Shown here piece after piece: positions 44,671 to 53,485 of a stretch of 64,000 nt of DNA. Under the pieces are notes generated by a model, which made no database searches, was not told the origin of the DNA, and was given only the letters and a program-made list of their open reading frames with translations. Source of the stretch: Alphaproteobacteria bacterium (GTDB taxonomy: Bacteria > Pseudomonadota > Alphaproteobacteria > SMXS01); assembly GCA_016124315.1 (NCBI GenBank), contig WGNW01000010.1, forward strand, positions 26,628 to 90,627. Direction: 5' to 3'. Made by a program: the position numbers and the translations under genes. The first letter of the stretch is position 1. Each line of letters opens with the position of its first letter.

Positions 44671-45066
44671 ATGAGACAGCAAGACCTCAAGAAACTATCC
44701 GACGATGAGCTGCTCAACGAGATACAGTTCTGCGAGCGGCAACTCGCTGTCAGCGAGCATGACTTTCGGAATCAGCGAAACAACATTTCGGACGCCGGAT
44801 GGCTGGCTCTTCAGAATGCTGTGATCGAGTGGGAATCGAACCTGCAGAAATGTCTTGCGGAGAAGGAGAGAAGGAAGCTGGCAAAGAAAGCCTCTGCGGC
44901 GCAGCGCCAACCTGTACCGAACCGCAATGCTCAAAGGAAGCCCAGCCTGTATGCGACGGAAGGGGAAGGACATTTGGAAAATGAGGAAGCTGAAGCCGTC
45001 CCTATCATAATAATCGAGAATGGCATTCCTCGTCGTTGGCGGCCCGGGGATAAGATCCACAAATAG
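44671..45066 (+). CDS. hypothetical protein (131 aa)
   Basis: MRQQDLKKLSDDELLNEIQFCERQLAVSEHDFRNQRNNISDAGW...; RBS AAAGGAG; lower GC than neighbours. Confidence 0.65.
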   Translation: MRQQDLKKLSDDELLNEIQFCERQLAVSEHDFRNQRNNISDAGWLALQNAVIEWESNLQKCLAEKERRKLAKKASAAQRQPVPNRNAQRKPSLYATEGEGHLENEEAEAVPIIIIENGIPRRWRPGDKIHK

Positions 45067-45225
45067 GAGCCACGGCACCAATGGCGGTCGCCCGGATCGG
45101 CAGGTGACGCAGGTTCCCGAACGAGGCAAAATCCAAACCCTCATGGATGATGCTCCTCCGATTCTTGACATGTGCCAACAAGACCGTTCCCCGGCGCCTG
45201 AGCACCGTGTCGAAATGAGGACAGG

Positions 45226-45876
45226 ATGACCCCTGCCGCCGAAGACCCGTTTTCCCGCTTCACCGACGTGGTCGGCGCGTTCGAGGACGTCCGCGACCTG
45301 CTGGGCGCGCCCAACAAGGCCGTCCGCGACAAGGTGATCGACCGGCTCGACGAGGTGTGCCGCGCCTTCATCGCCCGCTCGCCCTTCCTGGTGATGGCGA
45401 CGGCGGGCGCCGACGGGCACCTGGACCTTTCGCCGAAGGGCGACCCGGCCGGCTTCGTGCGCATCCTCGACGACACCATGCTGGCGATCCCCGACCGGCC
45501 CGGCAACCGCCGCGCCGACAGCTTCCGCAACCTGCTGGAGAACCCGCGGATCGGGCTGATCTTCGTCATCCCCGGCAAGACCGAGACGCTGCGGGTGGGC
45601 GGCACCGCCCGCATCGTGCGCGACCGGGCGCTGCGCGAATCCCTCGCCGTGCAGGGCAAGGTGCCGGAGCTGGCGGTCGCCGTCCACGTAGAGCGGGCGT
45701 TCATCCACTGCCCCAAATGCATGGTCCGCTCCGGCCTGTGGACGCCGGACGCCTGGCCCGACCACGCCGCCGTGCCCGGCATCGGCGAGGCCATGGTGCG
45801 CCACGCCCGCCTCGACATCACCGCCGAGGAACTGGACGCCATCGCCGAGCGCGAAGGCCTGAAGCGGCTGTATTGA
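45226..45876 (+). CDS. pyridoxamine 5'-phosphate oxidase family FMN-binding protein
   Basis: FIARSPFLVMATAGADGHLDLSPKGDPAGFVRILDDTMLAIPDRPGNRRADSFRNLLENPRIGLIFVIPGKTETLRVGGTARI. Confidence 0.9.
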   Translation: MTPAAEDPFSRFTDVVGAFEDVRDLLGAPNKAVRDKVIDRLDEVCRAFIARSPFLVMATAGADGHLDLSPKGDPAGFVRILDDTMLAIPDRPGNRRADSFRNLLENPRIGLIFVIPGKTETLRVGGTARIVRDRALRESLAVQGKVPELAVAVHVERAFIHCPKCMVRSGLWTPDAWPDHAAVPGIGEAMVRHARLDITAEELDAIAEREGLKRLY

Positions 45877-45964
45877 GGGCGCACGCTTTGTCCTATTCGC
45901 TCGCACCGAGTGATTTGGCGCAGCCAAATCGCATCGAGCCCCGGCCGCGCTCTCGACACATGGC

Positions 45965-46051
45965 CCTGGATTGCCGCGCCCCTTCGGGGCTCGCAATGAC
46001 GCCGGATGCCGGACTGTCATCGCGAGGAGCGAAGCGACGCGGCGACCCAGG
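45965..46051. repeat. inverted pair of palindromic intergenic repeats
   Basis: CCTGGATTGCCGCGCCCCTTCGGGGCTCGCAATGACG at 45965-46001 and GTCATCGCGAGGAGCGAAGCGACGCGGCGACCCAGG at 46016-46051. Confidence 0.85.
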
Positions 46052-46272
46052 GGCCACATGGAATGCGGTCGGAGACAGGGAGACTGCCCGTGGTCCTGGC
46101 CTCTCACCGCCGCGCCTCGAATCACTCGACGCGAGCGGCAGGACATGGACACGCCGCGCCACCATATCCCTAGGGCCGGCCATCGCCACAATCTCGCCCC
46201 GCCACCGACAGCAAGGATGAAATCTTCCTCCCCTAGGACATCCACCCAGACGATCCGCCCGAGGAGCGACAC

Positions 46273-47325
46273 ATGACATTCCACGAGGACAACCAGGCCT
46301 ACGAGAGCTGGCTGCGCGGCCAGTGCGACGTGGTGGAGGAAGATCTGGACTGGAAGCACCGCCGCATGTGCTGCGACGCCTTCTCGTTCCTGCGCGCCAC
46401 CCAGTTCCGCTGGGCGCGGCGCATCGGCGAGATATGCCCGGAGCTTGCCGGCGCGCCGGCGGTGCTGGCGGTGGGCGACACCCATGTGGAGAACTTCGGC
46501 ACCTGGCGCGACGGCGACGGCCGCTGGGTCTGGGGCATCAACGACTTCGACGACGCCGCCGAGATGCCCTATCCGTGGGACCTGGTGCGGCTCGCCGCGA
46601 GCACCAGGCTCGCGCCCGGCTGGAGCCTGGGCAACCGGGAAGCCGCCGCCGCCATCCTGGAAGGCTACCGGGACGGTCTCGCCCGGCCCCGGCCGACGTT
46701 GCTGGACGAGGACGGCGAGGGGCTGAGCAAGCTGGCCAAGTTCACCCGGGAAGACCGCCACGCCTTCGCCCGCAGCGTCGAGCGGGCGCGGGACGCGGCG
46801 CCGCCACCCGACGTCGTCCGGGAACTGGCGGGCTCACTGCCCGAAGGCGCGTCCCTGCCCAGCTTCCGCCGCTGGACCAAGGGGCTGGGCAGCCTGGGCC
46901 GTCCGCGCTACATCGCCGTCGCGGTGTGGCGCGGCGGCAGGGTAGTTCGCGAGGCCAAGGCGCTGGTGCCGCCGGCCTGGCACTGGGCCCAAGGCAGCAA
47001 CGACCCGGCGAGCCGCTTCGACGAGCTGGCGGGCGGCCCCTCCCGCTCGCCCGATCCGTTCCTCAGCGTCAACGGCCGCTGGGTCTGCCGGCGGGTGGCG
47101 CCCGACTCCCGCAAGCTCAACCTGGACGAGCACGCGGGCGCCAAGCTCACTGCCAGGGTACTGACCGCCATGGGGCGGGAGATCGGCTCGGTCCATGCCG
47201 CCGACGCGGACCGTGCGTCGCGGGTGGCGGCCGACCTGGTGGAGCGGCCGGAAGGCTGGCTGCACCAGGCCGCCCGGGCCGCCGCCAACGCGGTGAAGGA
47301 CGACTTCCGCGAGTGGACGGAATAG
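46273..47325 (+). CDS. DUF2252 family protein
   Basis: KHRRMCCDAFSFLRATQFRWARRIGEICPEL..VGDTHVENFGTWRDGDGRWVWGINDFDDAAEMPYPWDLVRLAAST. Confidence 0.88.
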   Translation: MTFHEDNQAYESWLRGQCDVVEEDLDWKHRRMCCDAFSFLRATQFRWARRIGEICPELAGAPAVLAVGDTHVENFGTWRDGDGRWVWGINDFDDAAEMPYPWDLVRLAASTRLAPGWSLGNREAAAAILEGYRDGLARPRPTLLDEDGEGLSKLAKFTREDRHAFARSVERARDAAPPPDVVRELAGSLPEGASLPSFRRWTKGLGSLGRPRYIAVAVWRGGRVVREAKALVPPAWHWAQGSNDPASRFDELAGGPSRSPDPFLSVNGRWVCRRVAPDSRKLNLDEHAGAKLTARVLTAMGREIGSVHAADADRASRVAADLVERPEGWLHQAARAAANAVKDDFREWTE

Positions 47326-47362
47326 GCCTCAGGGCCGCCAGCAGAGTCCGCCCCAAAAGAAT

Positions 47363-47382
47363 AGGGCGGCCCGAGAGCCGCC
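47363..47382. terminator. hairpin GGGCGGC-CCGAGA-GCCGCCC between convergent genes
   Basis: Perfect 7-bp stem; no strong U tract. Confidence 0.45.
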
Positions 47383-47412
47383 CCCATCCTTCTCCCCAGA
47401 ACGGGTTCGGCC

Positions 47413-48198
47413 TTACGGCATCATCTTGCCGCCGTTGAGCATGAAGGTCTGGCCGGTGATGTAGTCGGAACCGTGGCCGGCGAGGAACACGCAGAGCGGC
47501 GCGCCGTGGACCAGCGGGTCGCCCAGGTAGCGCATGGGCAGCGCCTGCTCCAGGGCGGTGACGAACTCGGGGCGCGCCTTGCGCCAGTTCTCGAAGGCGT
47601 CCGACGCGAGCGTCGGGCTGACGATGTTGACGTTGATGCCGAACTGGCCCCATTCGTTGGCGGCGGTGCGGCTGACCGCGCGGATCGCCTCCTTGGCCAT
47701 GTTGTAGGCGGTGTTGCCGGTGGTGCCGAGGATGCCCGAGGTGGAGGAAAAGTTGATGATCTTCCCCCACTTCTTCTCCTTCATGATCGGGAACACGGCC
47801 TGCATGCCCCAGAAGCTCGCCATCGCGCCGCTGTTGAAGGTGTAATAGATCTCGTCGTCGGAGGAATCCTCGACGCCGACGAACACGGTCGAGCCCTGCG
47901 GCTTCTGCTTGGTGCCGAAGCCCTGCGCATTGTTCACCAGGATGTCGACGGTGCCGTAGGCCTTCACCGTCTCGTCAACCATGCGGAACACCTGCGCGCG
48001 CTCGGAGACGTCGACGACGACCGGGATCGCCTCGCCGCCCTCGTCGCGGATCTGCTGGACGACCTGGTCGACCGTCGCCTTGGTGCGCGAGGCGACCGCC
48101 ACCTTGGCGCCTTCGCGCGCATAGGCGATGGCGATGGCCTTGCCGATTCCGCGGCCGGCGCCGGTGACGATCGCGACGAGTCCTTCGAGCTGCTTCAT
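47413..48198 (-). CDS. SDR family oxidoreductase
   Basis: GLVAIVTGAGRGIGKAIAIAYAREGAKVAVASRT; YNMAKEAIRAVSRTAANEWG. Confidence 0.93.
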   Translation of the reverse strand: MKQLEGLVAIVTGAGRGIGKAIAIAYAREGAKVAVASRTKATVDQVVQQIRDEGGEAIPVVVDVSERAQVFRMVDETVKAYGTVDILVNNAQGFGTKQKPQGSTVFVGVEDSSDDEIYYTFNSGAMASFWGMQAVFPIMKEKKWGKIINFSSTSGILGTTGNTAYNMAKEAIRAVSRTAANEWGQFGINVNIVSPTLASDAFENWRKARPEFVTALEQALPMRYLGDPLVHGAPLCVFLAGHGSDYITGQTFMLNGGKMMP

Positions 48199-48392
48199 GG
48201 CATCTTTCCGTTCTTCGAGGGGGGCGCCCATTTTAAGCGCCAGTGCAGAATTCGGATCGCATGTTCCGGAATCGCCGGGGTCCCGTCAACGGCTTTTTCC
48301 CCGAGGCGCGTTCCCGAGCCGCGGTTTGGATGACGGCTGTCGTGCACCGCCCTATAGTGGGCGCCACCGCGGATCAGGGGAGGACCGGACCG

Positions 48393-49148
48393 ATGGGCGA
48401 CAGGGTGAAGGGCAAGGTGGCGCTGGTCACCGGCGGCGCCGACGGCATCGGCGCCGCGACCGCGCGGCTGCTGGCGGCCGAAGGCGCGACCGTGGCGGTG
48501 ACCGACATCGACGGCGGCCGCGCCGAGGCGCTGGCGGGCGAGCTGGGCGGCCTGGGCATCGCCCACGACGCCGGCAGCGAGACCGACTGGCAGCGCGCCG
48601 TGGCCCAGGTGCGCGAGCGCTACGGCCGGCTCGACGTGCTGGTGAACAACGCCGGCATCGGCAAGGGCGTCGGCGACATCGAGCACCAGACGCTGGACGA
48701 CTATCACGAGGTCATGCGGGTGTGCTGCGACAGCGTGTTCATCGGCTCCAAGCTGGCCATCGAGCTGATGCGCGAGACCGGCGGCGCCATCGTCAACGTC
48801 TCGTCGATCCACGGCATCCGTGCCGCCGCCCACGAGGCGGCCTATTCGGCGGCGAAGGGCGCGGTCCGGCTGCTCACCAAGTCGGTGGCGCTGCACTGCG
48901 CTCGGCAGGGCTACCCGATCCGCGCCAACTCGATCCATCCCGGCTACATCATGACCACGCAGATGAAGGCGTGGATGGAGCGCTCGGGCAACTACGCCGA
49001 CATGCATGCCGCCCTGGTGCAGTTGCACCCGATCGGCTTCCTCGGCGCGCCCGACGACATCGCCAACGGCATCCTGTTCCTCGCCAGCGACGAGTCCCGG
49101 TTCATGACCGGCTCGGAACTGGTGATGGACGGCGGCTTCACCCTGTAG
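48393..49148 (+). CDS. SDR family oxidoreductase (tandem paralogue 1)
   Basis: GKVALVTGGADGIGAATARLLAAEGATVAVTDIDG; YSAAKGAVRLLTKSVALHCARQGYPIRANSIHPGYI. Confidence 0.94.
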   Translation: MGDRVKGKVALVTGGADGIGAATARLLAAEGATVAVTDIDGGRAEALAGELGGLGIAHDAGSETDWQRAVAQVRERYGRLDVLVNNAGIGKGVGDIEHQTLDDYHEVMRVCCDSVFIGSKLAIELMRETGGAIVNVSSIHGIRAAAHEAAYSAAKGAVRLLTKSVALHCARQGYPIRANSIHPGYIMTTQMKAWMERSGNYADMHAALVQLHPIGFLGAPDDIANGILFLASDESRFMTGSELVMDGGFTL

Positions 49149-49160
49149 CGGCGGCAGGCG

Positions 49161-49916
49161 ATGGGCCGCGTCGAGGGCAAGATCGCGATGGTCACCGGCG
49201 GCGCCGACGGCATCGGCGCCGCGACCGTCCGCCGGCTGGCGGCCGAAGGCGCCACGGTGGTGGTGGGCGACGTGAACGAGCCTGCCGCGCAGGCTCTCGC
49301 CGCCTCGGTGGATGGCATCGCCCTGCACCATGACGCGGGCGACGAGGCGGCGTGGAACGAGGCCGTCGCGGCGGTGGAGGCGCGCTTCGGGCGGCTCGAC
49401 GTGCTGGTCAACAATGCCGGCGGCGGCCTGCCGGACGGCAGCATCGAACAGCGCAGCCTGGAAGACTACCACCGGATCCTGCGGCTCAACCTGGACAGCG
49501 TGTTCCTCGGCTGCAAGCGGGCGGTCGAGCTGATGGCGAGGGCCGGGGGCGGCGCCATCGTCAACCTGTCGTCGGTGCACGGCATCCGCGCGGCGGCCCA
49601 CGAGGCGGCCTATTCGGCGGCCAAGGGCGGCGTGCGTCTGCTCACCAAGTCGGTGGCCCTGCACTGCGCCCGCGCCGGCCTGAACATCCGCGTCAACTCG
49701 GTCCATCCGGGCTACATCCGCACCGGTCGGATGCGGCGCTGGGTAGCCAGCTCGCCCGACGGCGCCGCGCTGATGGCGGCGCTGGTCGGCCAGCACCCGA
49801 TCGGCTTCCTGGGCGAGCCCGAGGACGTGGCCAACGCCGTGCTGTTCCTCGCCAGCGACGAAAGCCGCTTCATGACCGGCGCCGAGCTGGTGATCGACGG
49901 CGGATATACGCTGTAG
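49161..49916 (+). CDS. SDR family oxidoreductase (tandem paralogue 2)
   Basis: GKIAMVTGGADGIGAATVRRLAAEGATVVVGDVNE; YSAAKGGVRLLTKSVALHCARAGLNIRVNSVHPGYI. Confidence 0.94.
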   Translation: MGRVEGKIAMVTGGADGIGAATVRRLAAEGATVVVGDVNEPAAQALAASVDGIALHHDAGDEAAWNEAVAAVEARFGRLDVLVNNAGGGLPDGSIEQRSLEDYHRILRLNLDSVFLGCKRAVELMARAGGGAIVNLSSVHGIRAAAHEAAYSAAKGGVRLLTKSVALHCARAGLNIRVNSVHPGYIRTGRMRRWVASSPDGAALMAALVGQHPIGFLGEPEDVANAVLFLASDESRFMTGAELVIDGGYTL

Positions 49917-49967
49917 GCACCGGCCAAATCAGCTATCCTCCCCGGCGCAACCAGCCGGGAGACCGCC

Positions 49968-50555
49968 ATGCGCCGCTTCGCCCTCGCGCTTCTTTTCGCC
50001 TGCCTCGCCCTGCCCGCCGCCGCGGCGCTGGCGCCGGGCGCCAAGGCGCCGGACTTCTCGGCTCCCGCCTCGCTGGCCGGCAAGAGCGTCGGCTTCTCGC
50101 TGGCGGACTCGCTGAAGAAGGGGCCGGTGGTGGTCTACTTCTATCCATCGGCCTATACGGGCGGCTGCAACGCCGAGGCCCACGCCTTCGCCGAAGCGGC
50201 CGACGACTTCGCCGCCGCCGGCGCCACCATCATCGGCGTGTCCCACGACAGCATCGCCCGGCTCAACGACTTCTCGGCCGACCCGAACTACTGCGCCGGC
50301 AAGTTCCCGGTGGCCTCGGACCCGGACGGCGCCATCGCCCGCTCCTACGACCTGAAGGTGATGGAGGGCAAGCCCGGCCTCAAGGACACGCGCGGCCAGG
50401 CGATCGACCACGCGTTCACCGAGCGGACCACCTTCGTGATCGCCCCCGACGGCACCATCGCCGCCGTGCTGTCGACGGCGGACGACAAGCTGGCGCCCGA
50501 CGAGCACGCAGCCAAGGCTCTCGCCATCGTCCGCGGGTTGAAAACGGCCCCCTGA
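49968..50555 (+). CDS. peroxiredoxin (AhpC/TSA-type), exported
   Basis: Signal MRRFALALLFACLALPAAAA; APDFSAPASLAGK..VVVYFYPSAYTGGCNAEAHAFAEAADDFAAAGATIIGVSHDS. Confidence 0.9.
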   Translation: MRRFALALLFACLALPAAAALAPGAKAPDFSAPASLAGKSVGFSLADSLKKGPVVVYFYPSAYTGGCNAEAHAFAEAADDFAAAGATIIGVSHDSIARLNDFSADPNYCAGKFPVASDPDGAIARSYDLKVMEGKPGLKDTRGQAIDHAFTERTTFVIAPDGTIAAVLSTADDKLAPDEHAAKALAIVRGLKTAP

Positions 50556-50710
50556 TCGCCGCCCAAGGCGCGGCGAGGAGTGCACGGACCGCCGATTTCT
50601 GGCATCCTGTCTGCAACGAAACCGTAACGGGGAGACGGGTCGATGACTCGCGCGGAAAGGGCGGGGCCAGCCTGCCGTGCGCGCGGCAACCGGCAGGGGG
50701 AGGCACGGCC

Positions 50711-51166
50711 ATGAAAAGGCTGATCCGATTCCTGCTCACCAAGCGAGGACAAGCCGTCGATCTCTGGCTGGTCCGCCGCTTCGGGTTTTCCCTGCTCAAC
50801 GCCTTGATGGGACGGCGCCAGGGCTTCAAGCCGCAGCCCATGCTCATCCTGCGCACCCTCGGGCACCGCAGCGGCCGCTGGCGCGAGGCCGCCCTGCCCT
50901 ATTTCGCCTTCGGCGAGTTCGTGGTGGTGGTGGGCTCCAAGGGCGGCGCGCCCGACGATCCGGCCTGGGTGACCAACCTGCGGAGGCACCCGGAGGCCGA
51001 GCTTTCGGTGCGCGGGCGGGCCTGCCGGGTGCGGGCGCACATCGCCGGCGGCAACGAGCGCCAGGCGCTGTGGAACCGGATCACCGGGAGCATGGAGGTC
51101 TACCGCCGCTACCAGAAGCGCACCGAGCGGGAAATCCCCGTGGTCGTGCTCGAGCCGCTGGGCTGA
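50711..51166 (+). CDS. deazaflavin-dependent nitroreductase-like (DDN-type split-barrel) protein
   Basis: MLILRTLGHRSGRWREAALPYFAFGEFVVVVGSKGGAPDDPAWVTNLRRHPEAELSVRGRACRVRA. Confidence 0.82.
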   Translation: MKRLIRFLLTKRGQAVDLWLVRRFGFSLLNALMGRRQGFKPQPMLILRTLGHRSGRWREAALPYFAFGEFVVVVGSKGGAPDDPAWVTNLRRHPEAELSVRGRACRVRAHIAGGNERQALWNRITGSMEVYRRYQKRTEREIPVVVLEPLG

Positions 51167-51277
51167 CGCCGCACCCCGGACGCGCGCAACGGCCGTTGGC
51201 GAAACCCGGAGCCGCGCGTTGACGCTCTCCCGGCATTCTGCAATCGTGCTGAAACGCTAACGGGGAGAAGCGGGGAC

Positions 51278-53230
51278 ATGGCGCTCTACGACAACATCTT
51301 CGAGCCCATCAAGGTGGGTCCGGTCACGATTCCGAACCGCATCGTGCGCTCGGCCCATGGCACCCATCTGGGCGGCGAGGACCTGATCGCCTATCACGAG
51401 GCGCGGGCCAGGGGCGGCGTCGGCATGTCGACCCTGGAGGCGACGGGCGTCCATCCCAACGCGCCCACCCATCTGGGCCTGCACACGGACGCCGTCATCT
51501 CGTTCTACGAGAAGATCAGCAGCCGCGTGCACAAGCACGGCATGAAGCTGTTCCAGCAGGTCTACCATTCCGGCGCCGCCGGCGAGGGCACCCCGGAGAC
51601 CTGGTCGGTCAGCGCCGTGCCCAATCCGCTGATCAACGTCATGCCCGTGCCCATGACCAAGGCGATGATCGACGACGTGGTCGCCGCCTTCGGCAAGGCG
51701 GCGCGGCGTATCCGCGACGGCGGGCTCGACGGCGTCGATATCCACGCCTCGTCCGGCTACCTGATCCACGAGTTCCTGTCGCCCGCCCTCAACAAGCGCG
51801 ACGACGAGTATGGCGGCAGCCGCGAGAACCGCATGCGCTTCCTGCTCGAGGTGATCGCCGCGGTGCGCGCCGAGGTGGGCAACGACATCGCCGTCGGCGT
51901 GCGCCTGCCCAACGAGGACTACGTGCCCGGCGGCCTGACCGCCGAGGAGAATGCCGCCATCGCCCAGGCGATCGACCCGCTGGTCGACTACGTGTCGCTG
52001 CACATGGGCGCCTACTGGCGCTTCCACAAGCTGATCGCGCCGGCCGACGACCCGCTGGGCGTGGAGATGGTCCCCAACCGCAAGATCACCAAGATGGTGC
52101 AGAGCCCGACCATCGTGGTCGGCCGCATCATGACCATGGACCACGCCAGTTCCATCGTCGCCAGCGGCGAGGCGGACATGGTGTCCATGGTGCGCGCGCT
52201 GATCGCCGACCCGGAACTGGTGAACAAGGCGCGCCGGCTGGAGGAGCACAAGATCCGCCCCTGCATCGGCACCAACATGGGCTGCGTCGGCCAGCTGATG
52301 ACCCGCGGCGTGATCAGCTGCGTGGTCAACGTCGCCGCCGCGAAGGAGGCCCGCGTTTCCTTCGAGCCGGAGGGCAAGGCGGAACGGCCGAAGAAGATCC
52401 TCATCGTCGGCGGCGGGCCCGCCGGGCTCGAGGCCGCCCGCACGGCGGCGCTGCGTGGCCACAAGGTGGAACTGCACGAGGCCATGCGCCGGCTGGGCGG
52501 CCAGGTGGCGCTGGCGGCCGACGCGCCGCACCGGGCCGACGTGGGCCAGATCACCCGCTGGCTGGAGGACGAGATCGAGACCCTGGGCGTCGAAGTGCAC
52601 CTCAACTCCATGGTCGACGCCGACATGGTGGCCGAAATCGCCCCCGACGAGGTGATCATCGCCACCGGCACGACGCCCCGCTACGACGGCTTCCAGGTCT
52701 CGACCCCCGCCGCGCCGATCCCGGGCTGGGACCTGCCCCACGTGCACAATTCCTGGGAGATGTTCGGTGTCGGCGGCAAGCCGGACATCGAGGGGCCGGC
52801 CGTGGTGTTCGACGACACCGGCACCTTCGAGGCGATCTCCGTCGCCGACGTGCTGCTGGAGGCGGGCGTGCCCGTCACCATGGTGTCGCGCACCGAGCAG
52901 CTCGGGCAGAACGTACCGTTCCCGCCGGTCACGGTGGGCGCGGCGCGCGAACGGCTGATGTCGGCCGACTTCGACTTCATCGGCGGCCACTACCTGCGCC
53001 GCATCACCCCCGACGAGGTGGAGATCGGCGTGCTGTTCACCGACCGGGTGCGCAGGATCCCGGCGAAGACGGTGGTGCTGGTCAGCTTCAACGAGCCCAA
53101 CCGGGACCTCGCCAACGAGCTGGGCGCGCGCATGACCAATCTGAGCGTCCACCTGATCGGCGACGTGAAGGGCCGCAACGACATGATGACCGCCATCCAC
53201 GACGCCGCCGCCCTGACCCGCGCACTTTAG
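51278..53230 (+). CDS. NADH:flavin oxidoreductase / FAD-dependent (2,4-dienoyl-CoA reductase-like) enzyme
   Basis: OYE-like N-terminus (IFEPIKVGPVTIPNRIVRSAHGTHLGGEDL..GVDIHASSGYLIHEFLSPALNKRDDEYGGSRENR), CIGTNMGCVGQLM Fe-S region, ILIVGGGPAGLEAARTAALRGHKVEL. Confidence 0.93.
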   Translation: MALYDNIFEPIKVGPVTIPNRIVRSAHGTHLGGEDLIAYHEARARGGVGMSTLEATGVHPNAPTHLGLHTDAVISFYEKISSRVHKHGMKLFQQVYHSGAAGEGTPETWSVSAVPNPLINVMPVPMTKAMIDDVVAAFGKAARRIRDGGLDGVDIHASSGYLIHEFLSPALNKRDDEYGGSRENRMRFLLEVIAAVRAEVGNDIAVGVRLPNEDYVPGGLTAEENAAIAQAIDPLVDYVSLHMGAYWRFHKLIAPADDPLGVEMVPNRKITKMVQSPTIVVGRIMTMDHASSIVASGEADMVSMVRALIADPELVNKARRLEEHKIRPCIGTNMGCVGQLMTRGVISCVVNVAAAKEARVSFEPEGKAERPKKILIVGGGPAGLEAARTAALRGHKVELHEAMRRLGGQVALAADAPHRADVGQITRWLEDEIETLGVEVHLNSMVDADMVAEIAPDEVIIATGTTPRYDGFQVSTPAAPIPGWDLPHVHNSWEMFGVGGKPDIEGPAVVFDDTGTFEAISVADVLLEAGVPVTMVSRTEQLGQNVPFPPVTVGAARERLMSADFDFIGGHYLRRITPDEVEIGVLFTDRVRRIPAKTVVLVSFNEPNRDLANELGARMTNLSVHLIGDVKGRNDMMTAIHDAAALTRAL

Positions 53231-53454
53231 ACGGGGCGTCGCCGGACGCCGTTCCCGCGCTGCTTCCCGCCAGAATGGGTGTCACCCCCGACTCGTTCGT
53301 GGGTCCGTGGCGGCAACCCGAAGAGTGAGCGGAGTCCCATACGACGGCCCGGCCGCTTCCGGCACCGTTCGCGTCTGCGGAGAGACGGATCCCCGAACAA
53401 GTCGGGGATGACCTGCAATCCGGAGGGGCCGCACGCGATGCCGGCGGAAAAGGC

Positions 53455-53478
53455 GGCCCGGCCGCGAGGGGCCGGGCC
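53455..53478 (-). terminator. rho-independent terminator GGCCCGGCC..GGCCGGGCC followed by CCTTTTCC (minus strand)
   Basis: 9-bp stem directly downstream of the minus-strand gene stop at 53486, then T-tract. Confidence 0.75.
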
Positions 53479-53485
53479 TCCTTGC

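Noticed and set aside
44695-46761. 688-aa - strand ORF spanning several genes
   Set aside because: Shadow frame across three + strand genes and a repeat region.
48195-49796. 533-aa - strand ORF
   Set aside because: Antisense shadow of the tandem SDR pair; its apparent internal repeats just reflect SDR duplication.
51257-53200. 647-aa - strand ORF
   Set aside because: Antisense shadow of the FAD/OYE oxidoreductase.
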